DNA from: Macrothele yani
Taxonomy: Eukaryota; Arthropoda; Arachnida; Araneae; Macrothelidae
Assembly (NCBI GenBank): GCA_039090855.1
Contig: CM077022.1
Span: 73,246,971-73,310,970, forward strand
Reading direction: 5' to 3'
Length of the DNA stretch: 64,000 nucleotides
Both the position numbers and the translations under genes were made by a program. The notes under the pieces were generated by a model, which was not told the DNA's origin, did not search any database, and worked only from the letters and a program-made list of their open reading frames with translations. This document shows positions 22,559 through 33,115 of this stretch, piece after piece (the first letter of the stretch is position 1; each line of letters opens with the position of its first letter).

Positions 22559-23270
22559 TATCAGTTTTTATATGCCACAACAGGGCCATCAGTTATCCAT
22601 CACAGGCAGTGGCAGACACAAGCGGCCCTTAAGCGGTCCTGCGAGCACGTGGAATAAATGATGACTAGCCTAATGCGGTCCGTCAGTTTCCCGGCAGTGG
22701 CAGCCGCCAATCACGTGACGTAACTGATGGCTTGTCGAATCTTGTTCGCCAATTTCCCAGTAGTAGCCATAAAAAAAAAAAAAAAAAATACAGTTTCCCA
22801 AAGGGACATCTCCTCTTTCTTTCATAACGAAACGTATCTGCATGACGTCACGGCGCAGAGAAAATTTCCTCAACAGGTCTGGAAAAACGCCCGGTGGATC
22901 AGCATGACCGCTTGTTTGCGAAGCGGACACTTTAACCACTGCACTAAGTTGCCACGTGCGACCTGAGGCTTGAAGGTGAATCTCTTTCTTACGCGATGTG
23001 AAACGAAGGGTTCTCTTTCTGATTTTACAACATTGCGAGTTATTTCTCATGAATGTCCGTTTAATACAATTCATAAATTTATTTTTTCAATGTAACGATT
23101 TTTTTTATTTACCTTGAGGGAACTTCACTCATTTTCAACAAGTGTAACAACTTAGACGTTTTTTCCAAAGTTTTGTGCTGACCTTGTGGTCTTGAAAGGC
23201 GATTGTTTAATTAATATATTTACCCGTTCATTTCGCATTCTGCTACATTTTTAGCACGTCTTTTGTAAAA
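22559..23270. other. Spacer with a degenerate tRNA-like segment
   Basis: Poly(A) of about 18 nt lies at 22771-22788. On the minus strand about 22975-22860 has a TAGTGCAGTGG A box and a tRNA-like arm (GTCCGCTTCGCAAACAAGCGG type) but no good B box. It may be an old SINE head. Nothing else is recognised. Confidence 0.4.
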
Positions 23271-23274
23271 AAAA

Positions 23275-24640
23275 GATCGTGCTTATGTTATCGGTTTGTC
23301 CGTCCGTCCGTCTGTAGACACGATATCTCTGCAACTATTAATCCGATTTGAAAAATTATTTTTGCATTGGGAAGCTTGAAATATGCGAATGATGATCCTT
23401 CATTTCGTTTTTTTAAACGATGTACAATTTCGCCGCTAGAGGGCGTAAATGCAGATGATGTCGAATTCAAAAATACGTTTTATTCCACATAGTTGCTTCT
23501 AAATATCCGATTGAAAAAATTATTTTATCTTTCGATTCCATTTATGTCGAAGAGTATTTTAGAGAGTTACTTTTTCAAATTACGCATAGATTTTCCGCTA
23601 GGGGGCGTAAAAGTAAATTACAACTTCCCCGATACCTCTTGTTCTAAAACTCCGTTTTGAAACAAATATTTCTTCAGCGGATACAGCTCCTGATGAAAAA
23701 TCTTTTGCATATAATTTCTGATTTTTGGTAAAGAATACTTTGGCCACCACCAGGGGGTGTAAGGGTTAATTTTTGCTTCTGATGTATTTGCCCTAAAATC
23801 TCAGCTTCTAAACCATCGATTGAAAAAATTCTTTCATGGACTGATGCCACTCACGTCGATAAACTTTTTCGGAATGTTTTCTTCAAATATTCCATGGTTT
23901 CTCCGCCAGGGGGCGTAGATGCATATCTTATTTTTGTCAATATTTACTTCTAGGAGTCCGATTTGAAAAATTCCTTCTTTTTTGGATAGTGTTTCCGATG
24001 CAAAATGTTTTTCATATAAATTCAACATTTTGAAGTAAATCATAGACTTTCCGCTAGTGGGCGCAAAGGTAAATTGCGTTTTCTGCGTTATTTCTGCTTC
24101 TAAAACTCCGATTTGAAAAATTCTTCCTGTATCGCATACATCACCTGATGAAAAATATTTTTCACATAATTTCTAATGTTTGGTGAAGAATGGTTTGGCC
24201 ACCAGGGGGCATAAGTGTTAATTTCTGCTTCTGATGTATTTGTAGCAAAATCTGGGCTCCTGAAAACTCTACTAAAGATTTTTTTTTCTTGAACCGATAC
24301 CGCTCATATTGAAAAACCTTTTGAGAATGCTTTCTTTTTAAAATAATACATGGTTTTCCCACCAGGGGACGTAAATACACATCTTATTTTTGTCGATATC
24401 TCTGTTTCTAAGAGTCCGATTTGAAAAATTATTTCGGTGTTGGAGAGCGTTTCCGGTGCGAAATGTTTCTCATATAAATTCATGTTTTTCTTAACGCACA
24501 AGTCTGAAACCAGAGTGCGTAAGCTCAAGATTCCGTTTACAGCAATATCTGAGGGATTAAAAACCCGATTGAAAACTTCTTTCTTCCCTCAGATACTATT
24601 GTTTTCCTTACCGGTTCCATTGACTTTGAACAGCTTTGAT
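23275..24640. repeat. Tandem array of ~154-bp units with CTCF-like motifs
   Basis: The array opens with a TCCGTCCGTCCGTCTG run (near 23299), then diverged units follow. Each unit has GATTTGAAAAATT- or TGATGAAAAAT-type text and a G-rich 13-mer close to CCRCYAGRGGGCG. The 13-mers start at 23433, 23595, 23747, 23903, 24051, 24199 and 24359, with a decayed one near 24507. Spacings are 162, 152, 156, 148, 148 and 160. All point the same way. The 13-mer is far better conserved than the rest of the unit. No coding potential is visible. Confidence 0.85.
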
Positions 24641-25162
24641 AAATTTAATTTGTGTCAGAACGGATTCAAAAGACGAGCTTATTATACCCGAAAATTCGGT
24701 GTCATCTTTCTTGTCAACATTGTATCTTTTTTTTATCACGGTCCGAAGCTACATTTGTTCTAAATAGGAAAGATATTTTATTTTACTTCTGGTTATTTTT
24801 AGCCGCGAATTCTTCCAATCTTGTGTAATCAAACCATGGATGCGGGCATTATATTCACATAGCGCTCCTTTTTTTTTTTTTTTTTTTTTTCTTTTCAAAT
24901 ACTTGATCATTTTGTCATGAAAATACCTATTTTGTACGCGTATAATTTTTTTCCAACATAATGATTTCTTAATATCTTTTCGGGACTTTTGTCTGAAGCG
25001 GTTTATGTATGTTAAAGAAAGATTATACGATACATTTACTTAGTTTTCAGAAATTATTTCTTGTTGTTCATGGGAATGGAGTGGGTGTGTTTCATGACTG
25101 TTTGCATTCTCGATTCTTCTTGTGTTAGTGAAGGAATGTTGCTGCGAAATGAGTTTCGATAA
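24641..25162. other. AT-rich spacer
   Basis: It contains a poly(T) run near 24870-24890. No gene or known repeat is recognised. Confidence 0.5.
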
Positions 25163-26908
25163 ATCATCATCATTGTCAACCCTTATCAATCCACTGCTGG
25201 ACGAAGGTCTCCTCAAGTTTCCTCCACAACGGTCTGTCTTGTGCCAGTCTCCTCCATGTCATTCCCGCATTCTTTCGAATTTCATCCACCCATCTCCCAT
25301 GTGGTCTTCTTCTGGGTCTTTTCCTGTCCCTTGGAATCCAATTTAAAATTTCGGCTGTCCATCGATGGTCTGTCCTTCTGGCAGTATGTCCAGCCCATTG
25401 CCATTTTCGGGATTTAATTCTGATCATGATGTCTTCCACTCTTGTCATTTTTCTGATCCACGAGTTCCTCTTCTTATCTCTCCTGGTTACACCAAGCATG
25501 CACCTCTCCATGCCTCTTTGAGTTGTCTGCAGCCTTTGTATGTCTCTTTTAGTTAAGGTCCACGTCTCTGCACCATACGTAAGCACTGGAGGGATGCATT
25601 GATAAAATACTTTTCTTTTAAGACATAATGGCATATTGCTCTTGAAAATTATGCTGTTTCTTCCAAAAGCTCTCCAAGCAAGTTTTGTACGCCGATTAAT
25701 TTCTTCATCAATGTGACCCTCACTTGATATCTGGTGTCCAAGATAAACGTACGTGTCTGTTATCTCCAGCTTTTCTCCATCAATCGATAAATCTTCATTT
25801 CTTGTAAAAGCATTGAACATCACTTTTGTCTTCTGAAAATTCATTTTTAATCCCACTTCTTTACTCTTATCAGCAAGTTCCTGGATCATACTCTGCAGCT
25901 CTGATGTGGTATTTGCAAAAATGACTAAAAATAATCTCCATTAATCTTTATCCCTTTGTTTTCCCAGTTCAGTGATTGAAAGGCATTTTCCAGTGTGGCA
26001 TTAAAGAGCTTCGGAGATATGGTGTCACCTTGTCTCACTTCCTTTCCAATTTTTATGTGTGCTGTATTTTCAAACAGCCGAATCTTTGCACTTGCATTTT
26101 CATAGATGTTATTAATAATATTAATGTATGCATCTTCAATACCGCAGGATTTCAGAGCCATTGTAACTGCTGATGGTTTCACCGAATCAAAGGCTTTTTC
26201 ATAATCGATAAAAGCCATGCACAATGGAAGTTCATATTCCCTCGCTCTTTCAATTAGTTCTCTCAGTACGTGGATATGATCTATTGTGCTGTAGCCACTC
26301 CTGAATCCAGCTTGTTCTCTCGGTTGAGCCATGTCTAGTGTTATCTTCATGCGGTGTGAAAGAACTTTAGTGAAGATTTTATAAACCACTGATAGGAGGC
26401 TGATAGTTCCGTAGTTCCTGAGATCCTCAATTTCACCTTTTTTATATAGCAGGATCATTGTTTTTTTTTTGTTTTTTTTTTATTGGAGGTTTAACGACAA
26501 CCGTGAGCAACTCAATGGGCTATAAGCAGTCGCCCGTCCCTAATTTAGGGTCACTGGTTCCAGGGAAGGGAGAGAGCCAGTGCCGTAGGACAAACACAAC
26601 ATCCATACCTGACCGGGATTCGAACCCGGACCCCTTTCGGACGAATGATCAGAGGCTATCGCTTAGACCACTGCGCCACCGGCGCTGCCAGGATCATTGT
26701 AGCGTTGTTCTAATCCTCAGGAATCTTCCCTTCTTTAAGGCATCGAGTGAAAATTTGGGCGAGTACTGTTTCGATTTCTCCACTTGCTTCTTGTATGATG
26801 ACTACAGTAATTCCATCTTCTCCTGGAGCTTTTCCCCGCTTCATGTTCTTGATTGCATGTGCAACTTCTGCTGGGAGGACTGGAAGAACTCTGGTACTGG
26901 TACTTTTA
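25163..26908 (-). pseudogene. RTE-type LINE, 5'-truncated copy (RTE-2)
   Basis: On the minus strand this encodes the RT and C-terminal half of the RTE protein and ends in an (ATG)n tail (plus-strand ATCATCATC at 25163). It is 5'-truncated near 26908, just inside the region ahead of RT. A SINE-1 copy interrupts it at 26462-26689. A deletion near 25925 removes the segment that carries the FADD catalytic box in the other copies. NYGTISLL and [19 protein letters not shown] are still readable. It cannot be active. Confidence 0.92.
26462..26689 (-). mobile_element. SINE-1 copy inside RTE-2
   Basis: A minus-strand SINE-1 with its poly(A) as poly(T) at 26461-26480. The 11-bp duplication AGGATCATTGT lies at 26451-26461 and 26690-26700. 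The head near 26600-26685 has a B box and A box in reverse. Confidence 0.93.
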
Positions 26909-27457
26909 CAGGAGAGTAATTGACTGCTTCTTACAATTCATTAATTATTTAAATAATTTTCTTCGGACGGACGCTTCGTCGACGCAGCATTTCATTAGGA
27001 AATTAATTCGTCTCTCTACATATGCTTCCTCCCCCCCCCTTAATATCACTAAAATAACACGATGGCAATGGCGTCGTCTTCAACTAACTGATACCACGAG
27101 AGTCCGCGCACGAGTTGCTTCTGCGCATGCACAGTCCCGCTGCTTCCTCATCGCGTTGGAGTTGGTTTGGTTGCCAGCTACGGGCCTCGTTGCTCTTGCT
27201 TGGAGACCCGTAATTCACAAAGATGCTGCAGGACCAGCAGCGGCACACTAAAGGCTACCATTAGATGGCTCTGCCACGAACCGACCGCTACCGTACCGTA
27301 AGCGGAAGATTTCAGCCAGCAGTTTCCCAATCCTTATGTGTTTGCTGGGTATTACAACATCGTTTTGCGGTTATAACAACGCCGAGATAGCCACTAAGTG
27401 TATCAGTTGCTCGAATATAGCAAGTTGATTTCTCATAGAAGACAGTAACAGCGTGAA

Positions 27458-27461
<4 letters not shown>
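26909..27461. other. Spacer, nothing recognised
   Basis: No repeat or gene is supported. A C-run lies near 27031-27040. Confidence 0.5.

Positions 27462-27496
<35 letters not shown>
27462..27496. repeat. (TA)n microsatellite
   Basis: About 17 TA repeats directly abutting the left arm of the long inverted repeat. Confidence 0.95.
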
Positions 27497-27499
<3 letters not shown>

Positions 27500-28371
27500 T
27501 ATTAAGAAGAGACCTAAGCAAAAAAAAAAAAAAAAAGAAAAAAAAATATATATTTTTGACTCATACCAAGTACAACATAGAAAAGGTTAAGTATCTACCG
27601 GTGTGAGTAAAAGGAGAAAAGATAAAAAATAAAATAAAACAACTGAATGTAGAAAGTGTCGAGAATACTGGGCCTTGGCTTTATCAAGGACCAGCAAAAA
27701 CACTGCACTTTCTCACTTCCACAAAGACCTAGTTGGAAATGGGTTTCTGCAAAGCCATAGATGCAAGTAATAAGCCCACCAAAAATTGTTTTAAAAATAT
27801 ATATATATGTCATGACCTCCGCAGAGTTGTATGACCTAGCTTTAGTTAACAATTTAGCTTGCATCCATAACTTTCATGGCCCGACCCATGCTCTTCATCT
27901 GTTACTATTAAACAGAAAGAAGAAGATTAAAGAGAACTCAAGTTTTGATAGTGACATAATAATTAGAAATAATGTTCAGCTGTAACGAAATGCCAAGTTC
28001 GCCTGAGAGAGAATTTAAACCTGAATAGCAATGCAAAAGTATTTCAAATTCTTACATTGCAATTAAAAAAGGAAATATTAATTATTTAAAACTCAGATTT
28101 TTGAAATTGCATCTATGGCTTTGCAGAAACCCATTTCCAACTAGGTCTTTGTGGAAGTGAGAAAATGCAGAGTTTTTGCTGGTCCTTGATAAAGCCAAGG
28201 CTCAGTATTCTCGACACTTTCTACATTCAGTTGTTTTATTCTATTTTTTATCTTTTCTCCTTTTACTCACACCGGTAGATACATAACCTTTTCTATGTTG
28301 TACTTGGTATGAGTCAAAAAAATATATATTTTTTTCTTTTTTTTTTTGCTTAGGTCTCTTCTTAATAGAAT
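27496..28371. repeat. Long inverted repeat (~270-bp arms, 340-bp spacer)
   Basis: The left arm 27496-27766 and right arm 28107-28371 are near-identical reverse complements, differing by a few indels in A/T runs and occasional substitutions. The outer ends read ATTCTATTAAGAAGAGACC and its complement. No transposase is encoded in the spacer. It could be a foldback or MITE-type element, or two opposed copies of one unit. A transcript would fold into a hairpin of about 265 bp. Confidence 0.9.
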
Positions 28372-28485
28372 GTGAATTCTGAATTTTCATAACTGCTGCG
28401 TTGCGCGTTTTGATCTTCAGGTTATTTTGCAACTTTCGTTTTAAATTCAAAAGTTTTTCCTTAGTTTTCAGCTTTGCTCTTCAGT
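28372..28485. other. Short spacer before RTE-3
   Basis: AT-rich sequence with no feature recognised. Confidence 0.5.
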
Positions 28486-31400
28486 ATCATCATCATCATC
28501 ATCATCATTGTCAACCATTATCAATCCACTGCTGGACGAAGGTCTCCCCAAGTTTCCTCCACAACGGTCTGTCTTGTGCCAGTCTCCTCCATGTCACCCC
28601 TGCATACTTTCGAATTTCATCCACCCATCTCCCATGTGGTCTTCTTCTGGGTCTTTTCCTGTCCCTTGGAATCCAATCTAAAATTTCGGCTGTCCATCGA
28701 TGATCTGTCCTTCTGGCAGTATGTCCAGCCCATTGCCATTTCAGGGATTTAACTCTGATCATGATGTCTTCCACTCTTGTCATTTTTCGGATCCACGAGT
28801 TCCTCTTCTTATCCCTCCTGGTTACACCAAGTATGCACCTCTCCATGCCTCTTTGAGTTGTCTGCAGCCTTTGTATGTCTCTTTTAGTTAAGGTCCACGT
28901 CTCTGCACCATACGTAAGCACTGGAAGGATGCATTGATCAAACACTTTTCTTTTAAGACATAATGGCATATTGCTCTTGAAAATTATGCTGTTTCTTCCA
29001 AAAGCTCTCCAGGCAAGTTTTGTACGCCGATTAATTTCTTCACCAATGTGACCCTCACTTGATATCTGCTGTCCAAGATAAACGTACGTGTCTGTTATCT
29101 CCAGCTTTTCTCCATCAATCGATAAATCTTCATTTCTTGTAAAAGCATTGAACATCACTTTTGTCTTCCGAAAGTTCATTTTTAATCCCACTTCTTTACT
29201 CTTGTCAGCAAGTTCCTGGATCATACTCTGCAGCTCTGGTGGGCTAGTTGCAAAAATGACTACGTCATCAGCAAAACGAAGGTGGGTTAGATAATCTCCA
29301 TTAATCTTTATCCCCTTGTTTTCCCAGCTCAGTGACTGAAAAACACCCTCCAATGTGGCATTAAAGAGCTTCGGAGATATGGTGTCACCTTGTCTCACTC
29401 CCTTTCCAATTTTTATGTGTGTTGTATTTTCAAACAGCCGAATCTTTGCACTTGCATTTTCATAGATGTTATTAATAATATTAATGTATGCATCTTCAAT
29501 ACCGCAGGTTTTCAGAGCCATTGTAACTGCTGATGGTTTCACCGAATCAAAGGCTTTTTCATAATCGATAAAAGCCATGCACAATGGAAGTTCATATTCC
29601 CTCGCTCTTTCAATTAGTTCTCTCAGCACATGGATATGATCTATTGTGCTGTAGCCACTCCTGAATCCAGCTTGTTCTCTCGGTTGAGCCATGTCCAGTG
29701 TTACCTTCAAGCGGTGTGAAAGAACTTTAGTGAAGATTTTATAAACTACTGATAGGAGGCTGATAGGTCTGTAGTTTCCGAGATCCTCAATGTCACCTTT
29801 CTTATGTAGCAGGATCATTGTAGCGGTGTTCCAATCCTCAGGAATCTTTCCTTCATTAAGGCATCGAGTGAAAATTTGGGCGAGTACTGTTTCGATTTCT
29901 CCACTTGCTTCTTGTATGATGTCTACAGTAATTCCATCTTCTCCTGGAGCTTTTCCCCGCTTCATGTTCTTGATTGCATGTGCAACTTCTGCTGGAAGGA
30001 CTATAGGAACTCTGGTACTGGTATCTTTCATGATGTCTGGAGTGCATGTATCATCCCTTTCATATAATTTGGAGTAGAAATCTTTCACTCTTGTCAAAAT
30101 TTCGCCTCTATTTCTTGTTACAGAACCATCTTCTTTTCTCAGTGCCATAATCTGTTTTCTTCCCTTACTGAGATGTCCCTTTGCTATCTTTAGGCTTTGG
30201 TTGTTTTCAATTGCTTTCCTCACTAGTTCACAGTTGAATTTTCTTACGTCTTCAGTGATACTTTTTCGTACTGTCTTGCATAGCTCTATATATTCCACTT
30301 TGGAAGTCACATCTTCTTTAGTTGTCCTCATCTCTCTTCTTTTTTGCATCAACATTTTCGTTTTTCCTGATAATTTATTTACATGCAACTTGTTCTTAGA
30401 CCCAGCTAATTTTGTTGCTGTTTCCATAAGAGCTTTGGTTACTTTTCTGTTAACTTCAGAGATGTCCACTTCTTCCGATGTTAGGCCTTCTAAAGCAGAG
30501 AACCTGTTCTTCAGTTCCAACTTGAAGGTATTATGGTGTTTTTTAAGGTTGGTTATGTCAATACATTTTGTTTGTCTTATGAGCTTGCTACGTTCGAGTT
30601 TAGTGTTGAGGTGCATCTTACATCTCACCAATCTATGGTCACTACCTGTGTTGAACTTGTTTAGCACACTGCAGTCTTCTATGACGAATTTTTTGTTACA
30701 CATAATAAAATCAATTTCACTTGTCGTCCCATTTGGATGTCTCCATGTCCATTTCCTGTGTGGCTTTTTCTTGAAGAAGGAGTTCAAGATGAAAAACCCT
30801 TCTGCCTCTGCAAACTCAACGAGAGTATTTCCACGCTGGTTTCTGTTGCCGTGACCGAATTTACCTACTGAAGTTTCATTCTGTTGCCGTTGCCCTATTT
30901 TTGCATTGAAATCTCCCATAATTATTTTCAAGTGCTGCTTACCTTTATTATTTAGATGACAAATTTCCTCATAAAATTCTTCAATTTCTTCTTCAGGATG
31001 ACTTGTGGTGGGTGCATAAGTTTGAATAATCTGAGCCTGGTATCTTTTCGAGAGTTGGATAACAAGCCGTGCAGCTCTGTCAGAGGAACTTTCAACTTCT
31101 ACAACTTTATCCTTCAGTTTCTTGTTTATTATAAATCCAACACCACTAGTTCTGCCAGTATCTGTCCCACGATAGTAGAAGAGATGTCCACTTTTCAGTT
31201 CGATGAGATCTTCTCCTTTTCTCCTTACCTCACTTAGCCCCACGATGTCCCACTTGATCCTTTGTAGTTCCTCTTCCAATTCAAGAAGCCTTGAATCAGA
31301 AGATAGGGAGCGTCCATTGTACGTTGCCAAGGTCAGCATCAGATGGCAGCCTAGTCCGGTCCTCCGATGATTCTTAGCACCCTCTGCCTTCATGTCGCAC

Positions 31401-31668
31401 TGGCCGCTGCCTTGGCCAGGTACATTCCAGCTGCCGGAGACTGAGGGCCAAGATTTAAGTTGTGGAGTCATTTTGGAGGGGTTTGGCCATAACTCACCAC
31501 GCTGGCCAAGCGGGTTGGTGAGTGTGGGATAGAATTTCCTCTAATCCCGATGGTATAGTTATACCGCTATTGGCGGTCGTCAGAGCCCCTTTAGTAGGAA
31601 CATGATGCACCACGAGAAGGCGGGGTTGACATTTGTCAAGGAGAGGCTGTGATGTTACGCATCACCTG

Positions 31669-31673
<5 letters not shown>
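28486..31673 (-). mobile_element. RTE-type LINE, full-length copy with intact ORF (RTE-3)
   Basis: About 3.2 kb on the minus strand. A 5' UTR of about 200 bp runs from 31673 to 31472, a single long ORF follows, then only a few bases, then an (ATG)n tail (28486-28508 on the plus strand). The 5' boundary is supported because the same sequence begins copy RTE-5 at about 62012. A 3' microsatellite tail without poly(A) is typical of the RTE clade. Confidence 0.92.
28511..31471 (-). CDS. RTE endonuclease/reverse transcriptase, 986 aa, intact
   Basis: An APE-type endonuclease fused to reverse transcriptase, the only protein of an RTE element. It nicks the target and copies its own RNA at the nick. 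ATG at 31471 gives MTPQLKSWPS. Endonuclease: LATYNGRSL (about residue 47), LSEVRRKGE (about 80), GDFNAKIGQ (about 186) and SDHRL (about 276). [19 protein letters not shown] (about 565), [11 protein letters not shown] (about 635), [13 protein letters not shown] (about 695) and FADD (733-736). The C-terminal domain has [13 protein letters not shown] and ends [10 protein letters not shown]...WIDNG. There is no stop or frameshift and all key residues are present, so this copy could be functional. Database entries named craniofacial development protein 2-like are often such endonucleases. Confidence 0.93.
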   Translation of the reverse strand: MTPQLKSWPSVSGSWNVPGQGSGQCDMKAEGAKNHRRTGLGCHLMLTLATYNGRSLSSDSRLLELEEELQRIKWDIVGLSEVRRKGEDLIELKSGHLFYYRGTDTGRTSGVGFIINKKLKDKVVEVESSSDRAARLVIQLSKRYQAQIIQTYAPTTSHPEEEIEEFYEEICHLNNKGKQHLKIIMGDFNAKIGQRQQNETSVGKFGHGNRNQRGNTLVEFAEAEGFFILNSFFKKKPHRKWTWRHPNGTTSEIDFIMCNKKFVIEDCSVLNKFNTGSDHRLVRCKMHLNTKLERSKLIRQTKCIDITNLKKHHNTFKLELKNRFSALEGLTSEEVDISEVNRKVTKALMETATKLAGSKNKLHVNKLSGKTKMLMQKRREMRTTKEDVTSKVEYIELCKTVRKSITEDVRKFNCELVRKAIENNQSLKIAKGHLSKGRKQIMALRKEDGSVTRNRGEILTRVKDFYSKLYERDDTCTPDIMKDTSTRVPIVLPAEVAHAIKNMKRGKAPGEDGITVDIIQEASGEIETVLAQIFTRCLNEGKIPEDWNTATMILLHKKGDIEDLGNYRPISLLSVVYKIFTKVLSHRLKVTLDMAQPREQAGFRSGYSTIDHIHVLRELIERAREYELPLCMAFIDYEKAFDSVKPSAVTMALKTCGIEDAYINIINNIYENASAKIRLFENTTHIKIGKGVRQGDTISPKLFNATLEGVFQSLSWENKGIKINGDYLTHLRFADDVVIFATSPPELQSMIQELADKSKEVGLKMNFRKTKVMFNAFTRNEDLSIDGEKLEITDTYVYLGQQISSEGHIGEEINRRTKLAWRAFGRNSIIFKSNMPLCLKRKVFDQCILPVLTYGAETWTLTKRDIQRLQTTQRGMERCILGVTRRDKKRNSWIRKMTRVEDIMIRVKSLKWQWAGHTARRTDHRWTAEILDWIPRDRKRPRRRPHGRWVDEIRKYAGVTWRRLAQDRPLWRKLGETFVQQWIDNG

Positions 31674-31708
<35 letters not shown>
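31674..31708. repeat. (TA)n microsatellite between two RTE insertions
   Basis: About 17 TA repeats. The 5' end of RTE-3 abuts one side and the 3' tail of RTE-4 the other. Confidence 0.95.
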
Positions 31709-31710
<2 letters not shown>

Positions 31711-31877
31711 CATCATCATCATCATCATTGTCAACCATTATCAATCCACTGCTGGACGAAGGTCTCCCCAAGTTTCCTCCACAACGGTCTGTCTTGTGCC
31801 AGTCTCCTCCATGTCACCCCTGCATACTTTCGAATTTCATCCACCCATCTCCCATGTGGTCTTCTTCTGGGTCTTTT
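31709..31877 (-). mobile_element. RTE 3' fragment (RTE-4), strongly 5'-truncated
   Basis: It carries only the last 169 bp of the RTE: the (ATG)n tail and the final [10 protein letters not shown]...WIDNG coding segment. It is nearly identical to RTE-3. (TA)n lies on both sides, which suggests insertion inside a TA microsatellite. Confidence 0.93.
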
Positions 31878-32223
31878 ATATATATATATGTGTGTGTGAT
31901 TATATATCAAAAGAAAGAAAAAATTGCGCGGGTCAGTTAGCGGAGATTGTCCACCATCCTGCAATTCTTCGTAGTAGTCTTTGAAACCGTTGAACCGATT
32001 TCATAGACAGACGATGAAGAAGAAGAAGATCCAGAAAGCCATATATAATCAATAGGCCGGTTGTTCCTGCAATACGCATGAATGCAGAGCTTTTTGATGG
32101 GGGTTATAGAAACAGGTCTCCTCTTCTGCGAAACGCGAAATTCGGAATTTTTATTTTTTTTTATTTAGAAAAACATAAATACTGGAAATTGCAAGCGGAG
32201 TCCCGCTGTAGATCGAAAACATA
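31878..32223. other. Spacer, nothing recognised
   Basis: A GAAGAAGAAGAAGA purine run lies near 32015-32030. No gene is supported. Confidence 0.5.
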
Positions 32224-33115
32224 CACTATATTGACAAAAGTGACCGGACACCCCTTCAAAAACAAATGAACGTATCCACTGCGTTGTTAAGATGCGCGGT
32301 ACAACTGCAAACGATATAAAAACAAGCCTGCAGCTGACCGCGATCATATCGCACTGTGAGGTTGAGTGAAAATGTCGCTGAACTGACTTTGAGAAAGAAA
32401 AGATTGTTGGGTGTTATATTAGTGGGTTGTCCATAAGAGAAACCCAGAGGCGTTTAAACATACCCAAGTCAACTGTTTTGGAAGTACTGAATAAGTGGAA
32501 GACACATGGCGTGCCTGAAGCTGCAAAACGTATCGACAGACCAAAGAAAATCAGTGATAGAGTCGTCGAAGCCTCAGGAGAGTCGTAACAGCTAATCGAC
32601 GGAGTACCGCACAAGACCTTAGTGTACAGGTGAGTAAAAATGCTGGAACCTCAGTATGTACACCTACCATTTGCAGAGAACTTCATTCCATGGGTTACCG
32701 TAGTCGTGCGGCTGATAAGCCTTTCATCTCCACTCGGAGTGCTACTCGTCGTTTAGCATGCTGTAAAGAACATTTATCGTGGATGGTAGATGAATGGAAA
32801 CGGGTCCTATGGGCTTATGAATCCAGATAAACGATTCATCAGCCTGATGGCCGTGAGTGTATATGGCGACAGCCGGGGGAACGCTATTTACTACAGTGTA
32901 CTGTTCCTACGGTCAAGTTTGGAGCTGGCAGTGTACTCGTGTGGGAGTGTATTTCGTGGCATGGTCCCTGCCCTTTGGTTATCGTGGACAAACCTGTTAA
33001 CCAGCACATCTACCTCGATATTTTGGACAATTATGCCCTACCAACTCTGTGGCAATACTATGGAACCGAGCCTGGTGTGTACCAGCAGGATAATGCACCG
33101 AGCCATAAAGCAAGG

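Noticed and set aside
23275..24640. CRISPR array
   Set aside because: Units are long, diverged and without short identical repeats alternating with unique spacers; the genome is eukaryotic.
30201..30854. 217-codon plus-strand frame opposite the RTE gene (and 60572-61192)
   Set aside because: Antisense shadow of the endonuclease domain; it exists in both RTE copies only because the sense gene is conserved.
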